Made by a program: the position numbers and the translations under genes
Shown here: piece after piece, positions 33,445 to 41,562 of the stretch
Layout: each line of letters opens with the position of its first letter
How positions within the stretch are numbered: the first letter of the stretch is position 1
The notes under the pieces: model-generated
Databases searched by the model: none
What the model saw: the letters and a program-made list of their open reading frames with translations, nothing else
What the model was told of the DNA's origin: nothing
Source: Kordiimonas sp. SCSIO 12603
Lineage (GTDB): Bacteria > Pseudomonadota > Alphaproteobacteria > Sphingomonadales > Kordiimonadaceae
Direction of reading: 5' to 3'
DNA: 64,000 nt
Assembly (NCBI RefSeq): GCF_024398035.1
Contig: NZ_CP073748.1
Span: 3,711,001-3,775,000, forward strand

Positions 33445-33663
33445 ATGACAACATATTATCTTATCGGTGGCATGTTAGCCTGTTGCTTCGTGTACGCCAT
33501 TGCTGCCTGGAAGCAAAAGCATAAGCAAATTGGCCAAGTACCTATCGTTCCTTATTATTATTGGCAGTTTTTTGCGATGATGGGTTTTCTAATTCTGGCC
33601 GCTAATTTAGTAGCCCATGTAACAGGCATTACATGGGAGTCCCCTTTCGGCGGAAGGCGTTAA
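33445..33663 (+). CDS. Small two-helix membrane protein after the EAL gene
   Basis: A 72-residue protein with two hydrophobic helices (YYLIGGMLACCFVYAIAAW and FFAMMGFLILAANLVAHVTG) separated by a basic stretch KQKHKQ. The ATG is two bases after the EAL stop, so it is almost certainly co-translated. Small membrane partners can anchor or tune c-di-GMP proteins, but no family is recognised and the function is unknown. Confidence 0.75.
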   Translation: MTTYYLIGGMLACCFVYAIAAWKQKHKQIGQVPIVPYYYWQFFAMMGFLILAANLVAHVTGITWESPFGGRR

Positions 33664-33667
33664 TATA

Positions 33668-34501
33668 TTAGCTTGCAGGCTCTTCTTCAGCGGCAGCTTC
33701 TTCAATTGAAGTTTCAAACAGTTTCATACCCAGGCGGGCATATAGTACCGCCCACAATCTAGACTGAAACAATCTACGCTTCCCTGTTTTACCAACAGCA
33801 AGATAAACACCTGAAGGGTGGCGATGCACGTATTTGGCAACTTCAGTAGACTCTTCAATCAGCTGATCTTTCACTTTACTAGATAAACGTACCCTATGTT
33901 TCTGCATCGGCTTATGGCGTTGGCGAGGTTTCCTGCCTTGCTTAAATCTGTACATCTTCAGCCAAACAACAACCACGATAATCCCAAAAGCTACAATCAT
34001 CATAAAAGTGCTTAACAGATAGATGTAATCAAACTCATCTCCCATTTCGATCCGGTTCACAGTTTCATCAAACGCTTGATCCACAGTTAAACTAGAATCC
34101 GTTGTCTCTCCCTCCACTCGGAAGCTGAGAATAAGACCATCACGCCGATCAAAACCTGATAATATACCGTTACCGCCGAAAACACTAACAAACCCATTAG
34201 AGGCCACAGTCACGCCATACAACGGGTCTCCGGAGCATTTTACTTTTAAGTCAATCAGATTGGGACGCTGCTGAAATACCTGATAATCAGTTACACGGGT
34301 GCAACGGTAACGAAACAATTGAATAATATCACGTAGCTGTAGAGCAAGGCTTTCCGGCAACACCTCGCGGTTAATACCAGCATAAAGGTCAAGCGACATT
34401 TGCCTTGGATCGGTCTCGTTCAAGCCGCTCTGTGCTTGAGCAGATGAAAAACCAACTGATAGAAAACCTGTAAGTATAAATATTCGCAGCAGATTTCGCA
34501 T
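33668..34501 (-). CDS. Single-pass membrane protein of unknown function
   Basis: A 277-residue protein with signal peptide (RNLLRIFILTGFLSVGFSSAQA). A periplasmic domain follows, residues about 25-155, with two cysteines (RYRCTRV and KVKCSGD) that could bridge. One TM helix spans about 160-182 (LLSTFMMIVAFGIIVVVVWL). A very basic cytoplasmic part follows (RFKQGRKPRQRHKPMQKHRVR) and ends in an acidic tail. It converges with the EAL/small-protein pair. I do not recognise it; the basic tail might contact nucleic acid or acidic lipid. Confidence 0.8.
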   Translation of the reverse strand: MRNLLRIFILTGFLSVGFSSAQAQSGLNETDPRQMSLDLYAGINREVLPESLALQLRDIIQLFRYRCTRVTDYQVFQQRPNLIDLKVKCSGDPLYGVTVASNGFVSVFGGNGILSGFDRRDGLILSFRVEGETTDSSLTVDQAFDETVNRIEMGDEFDYIYLLSTFMMIVAFGIIVVVVWLKMYRFKQGRKPRQRHKPMQKHRVRLSSKVKDQLIEESTEVAKYVHRHPSGVYLAVGKTGKRRLFQSRLWAVLYARLGMKLFETSIEEAAAEEEPAS

Positions 34502-34583
34502 AATATTACCCGCTTGTTACCTATGCCTATTGAAAAACATACCGGTCAACAATGCAATCATTATTCGAGTTTGGAAGAAGCAT

Positions 34584-34624
34584 AAAAAAACGGAACCGCA
34601 TTCGGGGGAGGACATGCGGTTCCG
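34584..34624 (-). terminator. Intrinsic terminator of the putative sRNA
   Basis: A perfect 11-base-pair stem, CGGAACCGCAT / ATGCGGTTCCG, with a 12-base loop and a following U7 on the minus strand. It is 130 bases beyond the lepA terminator, so it must end another transcript. Confidence 0.85.
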
Positions 34625-34663
34625 CGCGACACAGTCAGATCAAGGGAGCTATTAGGCTGTATC
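34584..34663 (-). ncRNA. Putative small RNA with two C-rich anti-Shine-Dalgarno hairpin loops
   Basis: Reading leftward, a candidate RNA of about 80 bases starts near 34663. Hairpin 1 pairs GATACAG (34657-34663) with CTGTGTC (34628-34634), a 7-base-pair stem with one G-U pair, whose 22-base loop carries GCUCCCUU. Hairpin 2 is an 11-base-pair stem (34591-34601 with 34614-34624) whose loop carries CCUCCCCC, followed by seven U as an intrinsic terminator. A promoter-like TTGTTA-17-TAATAC lies just upstream. Loops rich in CCUCC are known from alphaproteobacterial 'cuckoo'/alpha-r14-type sRNAs, which target ribosome-binding sites. It lies downstream of the separate lepA terminator. Confidence 0.65.
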
Positions 34664-34667
34664 AGCA

Positions 34668-34696
34668 GTATTAGGTTCTCAAACTTATGTTAACAA
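34668..34696 (-). promoter_or_regulatory. Candidate promoter of the putative sRNA
   Basis: On the minus strand TTGTTA (34691-34696) and TAATAC (34668-34673) are separated by 17 bases. The predicted start falls at about 34661-34663, at the base of the first hairpin. Each hexamer has only a moderate match to the sigma-70 consensus. Confidence 0.45.
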
Positions 34697-34752
34697 CACG
34701 TTAAAAAAATATATTCTATGCCTTGTTTTTAGAAAATCTCTCCAAAAAGCAT

Positions 34753-34782
34753 AAAAAAATCCCGCCTATTTGAAATAGGCGG
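34753..34782 (-). terminator. Intrinsic terminator of lepA
   Basis: CCGCCTATTT and AAATAGGCGG pair perfectly (10 base pairs, tiny loop), followed by U7 on the minus strand, 37 bases after the lepA stop. Confidence 0.9.
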
Positions 34783-34818
34783 AATGTTTAACTTGAGAAA
34801 ATTGATCCGATTCAATCT

Positions 34819-36621
34819 TTAATTTTCTCTCATCTTCAAGGCAGCAATAAATGCACTGTGCGGTATTTCCACCTTACCATACATACGCATCTTGGCTTTA
34901 CCCTTCTTCTGTTTCTCAAGAAGCTTTTTCTTACGGGTAATATCACCGCCATAACATTTCGCTGTTACATCTTTACGCATAGCGGAAATGGTTTCACGGG
35001 CAATAACCTTACCGCCAATCGCTGCCTGAATAGGAATTTTAAACAGCTGGCGCGGGATCAAATCCTTTAGGCGTTCACAAAGCGCACGGCCACGGCTATC
35101 TGCCTGCGTGCGGTGCACAAGCATGGAAAGCGCGTCCACTGGCTCAGCGTTCACAAGGATAGACATTTTCACAAGATCTGATTCTTCATAACCGCGAAGC
35201 TCATAATCGAAACTTGCGTAACCACGGCTTACAGATTTAAGGCGGTCATAGAAGTCATAAACCACTTCGTTGAGCGGCAGCTTATACTTAAGCATTGCAC
35301 GAGCACCAACGTAAGTAAGGTCTTCCTGAATACCGCGCTTGTCTTCACAAAGCTTCAGAACTGTGCCCAGATGCTCATCCGGCACAAGGATTGTTGCGTC
35401 AATCCACGGTTCTTCAATACGGTCAATCTTGGTCACATCAGGCATATCAGCCGGGTTATGCAGCTCTACCCGTTCACCGTTCTTCATATAGATATGATAG
35501 ATCACGCTTGGGCTTGTGGTGATAAGCTCAATATCAAACTCACGGTTGATACGTTCCTGAATAATCTCAAGGTGCAGCATTCCAAGGAAACCACAGCGGA
35601 AACCAAAACCAAGCGCTGTAGAGCTTTCGGTTTCAAATTCAAAGCTGGCATCATTCAAGCGCAATTTCGCCAGCGCTTCCTTAAGCGCTTCATATTCAGA
35701 CGTATCGGCAGGGAACAGGCCACAGAATACTACAGAACGGCTTGGCTGGAAGCCTGGCAATGCTTCCTCACACGGCACTTTAATATCAGTGATCGTGTCA
35801 CCTACGTGAGTGTCAGCCACTTCTTTGATAGACGCTGTAATAAAGCCAACTTCACCCGGCCCCAGTTCCGGCACCATCACACCCTTTGGTGTGAACACGC
35901 CAACGCGGTCAATTTTATGCTCACTATCAGCTGCGAGCATTTTAATGGTCTGGCCTTTTTTGATGGTGCCGTCGATCACACGCACAAGAACCATCACGCC
36001 CAGATAACTATCGTACCAGCTATCCACCAGCATGGCTTTAAGCGGTGCATCCGGGTCACCTTCTGGCGCTGGCAAGCGCTCAACGATACCGTCCAGAACT
36101 TCTTCAATACCAATGCCCGATTTCGCAGAACATTCGATAGCTTCAGAGGCATCAATACCAATCACATCTTCAATCTGAGTACGCACCCGCTCAGGCTCAG
36201 CCGCTGGCAGGTCGATTTTATTGAGAACTGGAACGATATCATGATCATTTTCAATCGCCTGATATACGTTCGCCAACGTTTGCGCTTCCACGCCCTGGCT
36301 GGCATCCACTACAAGAAGCGAGCCTTCACAGGCAGAAAGGCATCGGCTTACCTCATAGGCAAAATCCACGTGGCCCGGCGTGTCCATCAGGTTCAGAACA
36401 TATATCTCACCATCTTTCGCACGGTATTCAAGGCGCACTGTTTGCGCCTTAATCGTAATACCCCGCTCGCGCTCAATATCCATGGAATCAAGCACCTGCT
36501 GCTTCATTTCGCGATCTTCAAGAGCACCTGTGTGCTGGATCAAGCGGTCAGCAAGTGTGGATTTTCCGTGGTCAATGTGCGCAACAATTGAGAAGTTGCG
36601 AATGTTCTTTAATTCGGTCAT
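34819..36621 (-). CDS. lepA: Elongation factor 4 (LepA)
   Basis: LepA/EF4, a ribosome-bound GTPase that helps with translation initiation or back-translocation under stress. The 600-residue length is standard. The G domain has [15 protein letters not shown] (G1), ERGITI (G2), DTPGHVDF (G3) and NKIDLPAA (G4). The C-terminus carries the LepA-specific [25 protein letters not shown] at 36621 follows AACGGCC. It is monocistronic with a terminator 37 bases downstream. A long open frame on the opposite strand over this gene is a codon-bias shadow. Confidence 0.98.
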   Translation of the reverse strand: MTELKNIRNFSIVAHIDHGKSTLADRLIQHTGALEDREMKQQVLDSMDIERERGITIKAQTVRLEYRAKDGEIYVLNLMDTPGHVDFAYEVSRCLSACEGSLLVVDASQGVEAQTLANVYQAIENDHDIVPVLNKIDLPAAEPERVRTQIEDVIGIDASEAIECSAKSGIGIEEVLDGIVERLPAPEGDPDAPLKAMLVDSWYDSYLGVMVLVRVIDGTIKKGQTIKMLAADSEHKIDRVGVFTPKGVMVPELGPGEVGFITASIKEVADTHVGDTITDIKVPCEEALPGFQPSRSVVFCGLFPADTSEYEALKEALAKLRLNDASFEFETESSTALGFGFRCGFLGMLHLEIIQERINREFDIELITTSPSVIYHIYMKNGERVELHNPADMPDVTKIDRIEEPWIDATILVPDEHLGTVLKLCEDKRGIQEDLTYVGARAMLKYKLPLNEVVYDFYDRLKSVSRGYASFDYELRGYEESDLVKMSILVNAEPVDALSMLVHRTQADSRGRALCERLKDLIPRQLFKIPIQAAIGGKVIARETISAMRKDVTAKCYGGDITRKKKLLEKQKKGKAKMRMYGKVEIPHSAFIAALKMREN

Positions 36622-36690
36622 GGCCGTTACTTATTACTTTTCTTGTTTTTAACTGCGGCAAATACCGCGCTGTATTATTCAGGCTAACGC

Positions 36691-37683
36691 TTAATCTGGG
36701 ATAACCCGGTCCGGCAAACGGTGCTTATCGGCAAATGCCCGGATGTTAATAAGCACTTTTTCACCCATTGCAACCCGTGCCTCTATTGTAGCAGAACCCA
36801 TATGCGGCAGCAGCACTACATTTTCAAGCTCTAGTAGCTTTGGATTAATGGTTGGTTCTTCCTCAAACACATCAAGGCCAGCACCAGCAATTCGGCCCAC
36901 TTCAATAAGATCAGCGAGCGCTTCCTCATCCACCACTTCACCACGAGCAGTATTAATCACAATCGCATGTGGCTGCAGCTTCTTAAGGCGTGCGCGATTA
37001 AGAAGACGGAACGTTTCATCTGTAAGCGGGCAGTTGATGGAGATGAAATCCATACGGCTCAGCATCTCATCTAAGTCTTCCCAGTATGTCGCTTCAAGCT
37101 CACCTTCGATCTGTTCAGGCAAGCGTGAACGCTTATGATAATGAACAGCCATATTAAAGGCTTTAGCGCGCCTTGCCACCGCCTGACCAATACGGCCCAT
37201 ACCAATAATACCAAGGCGTTTACCTTGAATACGGTGGCCCATAAGGAATGTTGGTGTCCAGCCACTCCACTCGCCAGCACGAAGAATTTTTTCACCTTCA
37301 AAAATGCGGCGCGGTACTGACAAGAGAAGCGCCATAGTAAGATCAGCCGTATCTTCGGTGAGTACGCCCGGTGTGTTTGTAACCGCGATCCCTTTTTCTT
37401 TGGCAGCCGCCATATCAATATGGTCCACGCCAGCGCCAAAGTTAGCTATCAGTTTCAATTGGTCACCAGCCGCGGCCAAAACCTCTGCACTGATAGAATC
37501 AGTTACGGTTGGCACAAGCACATCCGCTTCAGCAACAGCGGCTTTAAGCTGCTCTTCCGCTAAGGGCTTATCTGCCAAATTCAGCGTTACATCAAATAGT
37601 TCAGCCATCCGCGTTTCAATGCTGTCTGGCAGCTTGCGCGTTACAATTACCTTAGGCCGAATACGGTTTCCTGTTTGACTCAT
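36691..37683 (-). CDS. D-2-hydroxyacid dehydrogenase (glyoxylate/hydroxypyruvate reductase-like)
   Basis: A 330-residue NAD(P)-dependent 2-hydroxyacid dehydrogenase, close to GyaR. The nucleotide-binding site is GIIGMGRIGQAVARRA. Catalytic elements are INTARGEVVDEEAL (Arg), the EEP stretch and His in LLPHMGSAT. Start ATG 37683 (MSQTGNRIRPKVIVTRKLP); a longer frame to 37770 reads through an unconserved leader. It reduces glyoxylate or hydroxypyruvate using NAD(P)H. It is divergent from the SH3-domain gene, a pairing common in Alphaproteobacteria. Confidence 0.94.
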   Translation of the reverse strand: MSQTGNRIRPKVIVTRKLPDSIETRMAELFDVTLNLADKPLAEEQLKAAVAEADVLVPTVTDSISAEVLAAAGDQLKLIANFGAGVDHIDMAAAKEKGIAVTNTPGVLTEDTADLTMALLLSVPRRIFEGEKILRAGEWSGWTPTFLMGHRIQGKRLGIIGMGRIGQAVARRAKAFNMAVHYHKRSRLPEQIEGELEATYWEDLDEMLSRMDFISINCPLTDETFRLLNRARLKKLQPHAIVINTARGEVVDEEALADLIEVGRIAGAGLDVFEEEPTINPKLLELENVVLLPHMGSATIEARVAMGEKVLINIRAFADKHRLPDRVIPD

Positions 37684-37796
37684 GATGCAAAATAACCTTT
37701 TCTGTCGAGCGAGAAAAGCGCTCGAGCACAGACTTAAGGCTTCTGTACCAGAAGGGAGCGCTTGTTTCAAACGCCAAGCGAGGGGGAATCGCGGTT

Positions 37797-38291
37797 ATGA
37801 GGCATTTTGTTATACTTGTGGTGTGTTTATGCGCCTTTTCAATAACAGGAACCAGTCTTGCCCAGAATGTGGGCGCAAGCGGAAATCCATTGCCGCGGTT
37901 TGTTTCCATGAATGCAACAGAAGCTAACATGCGCACTGGTCCGGGCCGCCAGTATCCCATCATGTGGGTATACAAACGCAAATACCTACCGCTTGAAGTT
38001 ATAGACGAGAAAGGCCCATGGCGGAAGGTCAGAGACCATGAAGGCTCCACAGGATGGATACATCTTGCACTTTTAGTAGGGCGTCGTACCGCAATGATGA
38101 TGGGGGGCACCAAATCACTATTTCGCAGCAAAGACACGAATTCCCAACTCGCTATTACAGCTGAGGAGGGTGTAATCGGTCACATCATTGAATGTGCGGA
38201 TGATTGGTGCCAACTGGAAATCGAAGGTACGAAAGGCTGGATTGAACGTCATCACCTGTGGGGCGTATATAGCCGCGAAGTGATTAATTAA
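37797..38291 (+). CDS. Secreted SH3-domain protein
   Basis: A 164-residue exported protein with signal peptide (RHFVILVVCLCAFSITGTSLAQ). Bacterial SH3-like repeats follow: ATEANMRTGPGRQYPIMWVYKRKYLPLEVIDE with GPWRKVRDHEGSTGWIHLALL, then a second, more divergent one (CADDWCQLEIEGTKGWIERHHLW). Such SH3b proteins bind peptidoglycan or act as periplasmic adaptors. No hydrolase domain is present. It is divergent from the hydroxyacid dehydrogenase. Confidence 0.9.
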   Translation: MRHFVILVVCLCAFSITGTSLAQNVGASGNPLPRFVSMNATEANMRTGPGRQYPIMWVYKRKYLPLEVIDEKGPWRKVRDHEGSTGWIHLALLVGRRTAMMMGGTKSLFRSKDTNSQLAITAEEGVIGHIIECADDWCQLEIEGTKGWIERHHLWGVYSREVIN

Positions 38292-38320
38292 GCCTTCCCC
38301 CCCTATTAGGTTCACAAGAT

Positions 38321-38374
38321 TTATTCAAATAATGGCCTGCAATTTCTTTCTTGAATAATTTATGTAAGTACTTA
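38321..38374. promoter_or_regulatory. Inverted repeats upstream of the MarR-GNAT gene
   Basis: TTATTCAA (38321-38328) and TTGAATAA (38351-38358) form an 8-base inverted repeat with centres 30 bases apart (three helical turns). The palindrome TAAGTACTTA follows at 38365-38374. Both suit autoregulation by the MarR domain encoded just downstream. The start has TGAGGAG upstream. Confidence 0.4.
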
Positions 38375-38415
38375 TATAATTTCTTATCCTACCTGACAGT
38401 GAGGAGTTTGCGTAT

Positions 38416-39369
38416 ATGTCACAGGAAGAAATTTATCTGGAGCTTGGGATTGGCACCCGTATCAGGCGGCTTTATGAGGCTATGTCGGCAGACGCTGATA
38501 AGCTTTATGAAGAAGCCGGGCTTAATTTCCGTGTGAGTTACTTCTATGTGATATATGCGCTTGCACTGCGCGGTGCGATGCCTATCGCAGATATCGCGAA
38601 GCTTGCAGGCTTTAGCCATTCTGCTGTTAGCCAAACAGTGAAGAAACTGATTGCTGAAGATTTAGTAGAAACTGATGCCACCTCAGACGGGCGTCAAAAG
38701 CTCGTAGCACTTTCCGCAAGAGGCAAACAACTTGCTGATGATTTGCGCCCTTATTGGCAAGCTTTAGAGGCCAGTATGAAAGATGTAATGGAGGAAGCAA
38801 ACATCAGTCTCCTTGACGCCATCTGCCGTACTGAAGAAGTTTATAACCAGAAAAGCCTTTATGATCGGGCCAAAGAAAAACTCGCCGCAGATACCAATGA
38901 TGTAAGCTTTTCCATTGAACCCTACAGCGCCAACTACAAACAAGCTTTCTATGATTTCAATGTTGCATGGTTGAAGAAATATTTCGTGGTGGAACCAATA
39001 GACGAAAAGGTGCTCTCGCAGCCTGAAGAATATATTCTCAGTAAAGGCGGGGAGATATTTTTCGCTGTTGATAAAGGCAAGGCTATCGGCTGCGTGGCGA
39101 TGAAACCAACGGGCGACGGTGTTTTTGAACTTACCAAACTGGCGGTTGACCCAACCCTTCATAAAGGCGGTGTTGGTACAGCCTTATGTAACAAAGTAAT
39201 TGAGCGTTTTCAGGCACGTGCTGGTAGCAAACTATTCCTTGAAACCAACACGCTTCTTGAACCTGCAATCCGTATCTATAAACGTATCGGATTTGTCGAG
39301 CTGCCGAGCCCTTTTGAAAGCCCTTATGAACGGGCAAACTATTATATGGAATGGCGAGAGGATGCATAG
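38416..39369 (+). CDS. MarR-type regulator fused to a GNAT acetyltransferase
   Basis: A 317-residue two-domain protein. Residues about 1-150 are a MarR winged helix (ALRGAMPIADIAKLAGFSHSAVSQTVKKLIAEDLVE, DGRQKLVALSARGKQLADD). Residues about 165-317 are a GNAT domain with acetyl-CoA loop (LHKGGVGTALCNKVIERF) and the NTLLEPAIRIYKRIGFVE end. Such fusions probably read a small-molecule substrate through the acetylase half. GAGGAG precedes ATG. It heads four abutting GNAT genes; the next gene is a clear paralogue of its GNAT half. Confidence 0.92.
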   Translation: MSQEEIYLELGIGTRIRRLYEAMSADADKLYEEAGLNFRVSYFYVIYALALRGAMPIADIAKLAGFSHSAVSQTVKKLIAEDLVETDATSDGRQKLVALSARGKQLADDLRPYWQALEASMKDVMEEANISLLDAICRTEEVYNQKSLYDRAKEKLAADTNDVSFSIEPYSANYKQAFYDFNVAWLKKYFVVEPIDEKVLSQPEEYILSKGGEIFFAVDKGKAIGCVAMKPTGDGVFELTKLAVDPTLHKGGVGTALCNKVIERFQARAGSKLFLETNTLLEPAIRIYKRIGFVELPSPFESPYERANYYMEWREDA

Positions 39370-39843
39370 ATGACTGGCCGTATTATTTCCTATGACCCGA
39401 AATACAAAAAAGCTTTCTATGACATCACCATGGCGTGGCTATCTAAGGACTTTACCGTTGAACCTCAGCATACAGAGATGCTGACCAAGCCTGAGGAAGT
39501 ATTGCTGAAAAATGGCGGTGAAGTTTTCTTTGTGCTGGAAGGCGATGAAGTTATTGGCACCGTTGGCATGAAAAATCATGGTGATGGTGTTTACGAACTG
39601 ACAAAGATGGGCGTAACGGACCAAGGCAAAGGGAAAGGTTACGGCCGCTTACTTGGTGAAGCTGTGATTGAACGTTTCAAAACAGTAGGTGGCAAAACCT
39701 TATTCCTTGAAAGCAACACCATACTAACTGCGGCCGTCGCACTCTATAAAAAACTGGGCTTTGAAATGGGTGAACACCCAAACGGCGGTGAATATCTTTG
39801 CACCAACTGTTATATGGAATGGCGTGGCGATCATGAAAAATAA
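39370..39843 (+). CDS. GNAT acetyltransferase, paralogue of the MarR-GNAT C-terminal half
   Basis: A 157-residue stand-alone GNAT protein. It begins at the base after the previous stop, and aligns almost end to end with residues about 165-317 of the upstream fusion: KAFYDITMAWLSKDFTVEP, GGEVFFVLEGDEVIGTVGMK, YELTKMGVTDQGKGKGYGRLLGEAVIERF and NTILTAAVALYKKLGFE. The two evidently arose by tandem duplication with loss of the MarR part. Substrate unknown. Confidence 0.9.
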   Translation: MTGRIISYDPKYKKAFYDITMAWLSKDFTVEPQHTEMLTKPEEVLLKNGGEVFFVLEGDEVIGTVGMKNHGDGVYELTKMGVTDQGKGKGYGRLLGEAVIERFKTVGGKTLFLESNTILTAAVALYKKLGFEMGEHPNGGEYLCTNCYMEWRGDHEK

Positions 39844-40294
39844 AGTAACTATCGCACGGGCTGAAACCGCCGAAGATACCGCTGCTGTTAAACGGATATT
39901 CGAAGCGTTTGTTGCTTTCCTGCCTATCGATCTTGGATTTCAGGGGATTGATAGCGAGATGGCAGAGTTCCCAAAGATTTATGAATTTCTTCTTCTGGCA
40001 AAGATGGATGATAAACCGCTAGGCGCGGTAGCGCTCAAGAGACACAGCGATGATGTGTGCGAGATGAAGCGCCTTTATGTTTTACCTGAGGCGCAAGGAA
40101 CAGGCGCAGGACGTGCACTTTGCGACGTGCTGCTTACAGAAGCTAAAAATGAGGGCTACAGTACCATGCTGCTTGATAGCCTGAGGCGTCTGGAAGCAGC
40201 TGTTAATCTCTATAAAAAGCTCGGCTTTGAAGAAACAGCCCCTTATAACTTCAACCCAGAAGATGACGTTGTTTATATGAAACGGGCCTTATGA
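39833..40294 (+). CDS. GNAT acetyltransferase
   Basis: A 153-residue GNAT protein. The start at ATG 39833 overlaps the previous gene by 11 bases; a longer frame from 39761 lies wholly within that gene. Motifs are MKRLYVLPEAQGTGAGRALCDVLL and LEAAVNLYKKLGFEETAPYN, ending VVYMKRAL. The GFEETAPYN and YMKRAL endings resemble acetyltransferases of small metabolites. It shares ATGA with the next gene, so all are coupled. Confidence 0.9.
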   Translation: MKNKVTIARAETAEDTAAVKRIFEAFVAFLPIDLGFQGIDSEMAEFPKIYEFLLLAKMDDKPLGAVALKRHSDDVCEMKRLYVLPEAQGTGAGRALCDVLLTEAKNEGYSTMLLDSLRRLEAAVNLYKKLGFEETAPYNFNPEDDVVYMKRAL

Positions 40295-40812
40295 CCACCA
40301 AGCCTTATACTTTGTTCCAAGCTACAGATAACGATACACAAGCTATTGTTACGCTTCTGAAAGAAAGCTTCAGAGCGGCCTACCCCGACCGGTACCAACC
40401 CGCAGATATCGAAGAATATTTTGATCTCAATTATACGGAAGCAAAAGTGGACAGTTGGCTTTCTACTCCGATTACATCTGTGTGGTTAGCTAAACGGGAA
40501 CATGATCTGGAAGGTGTTTTTGTGTTTCATGATAAGCCGAGCTTACTAGAGCCGGATACTCCTGCCTTTGAAATTGATAAGCTTTATCTGATGCCCTCAG
40601 CCCACGGTACAGGGTTGGCAGCAACATTCTTGAAAAAACTGGAAGAAACAAACAGAGATATGAAACTACATTGGCTGCTCGTGGCACAAAAAAATATTCG
40701 TGCACAACGCTTTTACGCCAAACATAATTTCAAGATTATGGCTGATGGTCCAAGCCTCATTGTCGGGCAAGAGCATGCTGCTTCATTCGTGATGCACAGA
40801 GAGCTTGGCTAG
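40291..40812 (+). CDS. GNAT acetyltransferase
   Basis: A 173-residue GNAT protein, fourth in the run, starting within the ATGA overlap. Its core includes EIDKLYLMPSAHGTGLAATFLKKLE (acetyl-CoA loop) and LLVAQKNIRAQRFYAKHNFKIMADGP. The N-terminal region (TLLKESFRAAYPDRYQPADIEEYF) is typical of family members that act on amino groups of small molecules or peptides. Its stop shares CTAG with the convergent pseudo-receiver gene. Confidence 0.88.
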   Translation: MTTKPYTLFQATDNDTQAIVTLLKESFRAAYPDRYQPADIEEYFDLNYTEAKVDSWLSTPITSVWLAKREHDLEGVFVFHDKPSLLEPDTPAFEIDKLYLMPSAHGTGLAATFLKKLEETNRDMKLHWLLVAQKNIRAQRFYAKHNFKIMADGPSLIVGQEHAASFVMHRELG

Positions 40813-41378
40813 CCAAAGCTCAGTTCATCACTGTCATCATCGTTAGCAGGCCCAGGATTGTTTTTGCCGCTTCTACGTTCCACCGAAACAGGTACATCAA
40901 CAATGCGCCTGCTAGGACCTGTATAATCTGCAGATCGGACGAAAGGCTGCGGGTGCAGTATGAACGGCTCTGCGATAGTTTCAAATCGTTCAGCATTAAA
41001 GGGCTGTGGCAGGATACAAGTTACACCGGCCTGCCGGGCTTCCATTATTTCATTATTCGCTTCAATCAAGTCCATCTCATCAGTGCTGGACCGGAAAAAG
41101 ATCACATGAGCCTCAGCCATTGGCCCTTCACACATACGTATGAAACGAGCGAAGTCTACACCAACTATCAACTTACGAAGATCTTCATGTGTCGCTAGTA
41201 GCTGACCATCTATGACAAAGAGGGAAATCTCTGTCTTCAACATATAATCAATCGCTTCATGCATACAGTCAGCTGTACGCACACGCTTGATACCTTTAGA
41301 AATTAAGAATTCACAAACACCTGCTGATAGTTCTGGGGAAGAAACTGCAACAAGCGCATTCAACTCTTCATACGACAT
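40809..41378 (-). CDS. Receiver-like protein lacking phosphorylation residues (pseudo-receiver)
   Basis: A 189-residue protein. Residues about 5-145 follow the CheY-like pattern (LNALVAVSSPELSAGVCEFLISKGI, SLFVIDGQLL, VTCILPQPFNAERF). The acidic pair usually before helix 1 is SS, and the conserved lysine of the KPF motif is Gln in LPQPF, while the central Asp in VIDGQ remains. The C-terminal 45 residues are polar and probably disordered (SGKNNPGPANDDDSDELSFG). It is likely a protein-protein interaction module not controlled by normal phosphorylation. It is divergent from the DUF4440-like gene. Confidence 0.65.
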   Translation of the reverse strand: MSYEELNALVAVSSPELSAGVCEFLISKGIKRVRTADCMHEAIDYMLKTEISLFVIDGQLLATHEDLRKLIVGVDFARFIRMCEGPMAEAHVIFFRSSTDEMDLIEANNEIMEARQAGVTCILPQPFNAERFETIAEPFILHPQPFVRSADYTGPSRRIVDVPVSVERRSGKNNPGPANDDDSDELSFG

Positions 41379-41453
41379 TTAAACCACTTTCCAATCACGC
41401 AGATTAAGTGTAGCGGCATAATCTTTAGAAACTTTCTCCAATTCCTTAGAATT

Positions 41454-41489
41454 TTAACTAGTTGAAGAGTGATTATTAAGGTTAACTAG
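41454..41489. promoter_or_regulatory. Direct repeat TTAACTAG in divergent promoter region
   Basis: TTAACTAG occurs at 41454-41461 and 41482-41489, 28 bases apart, in the gap between the pseudo-receiver and DUF4440-like genes. It could be a regulator site; there is no direct evidence. Confidence 0.2.
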
Positions 41490-41562
41490 GAAATAAGAAA
41501 GTGATTCAAGCCACTTACATGCAAGCGTGAGACCTAAGAACATAATAACATCAGTTAGTTAC

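Noticed and set aside
35371-36591. 406-codon open frame on the plus strand over lepA
   Set aside because: It lies wholly antisense to lepA, a certain gene, and its product is low in complexity and rich in His/Asn/Arg, as expected from the complement of a biased coding frame.
38416-39369. Possible assembly error joining a MarR and a GNAT gene
   Set aside because: MarR-GNAT fusions are a known architecture, the frame is continuous, and the next gene is a paralogue of the C-terminal half.
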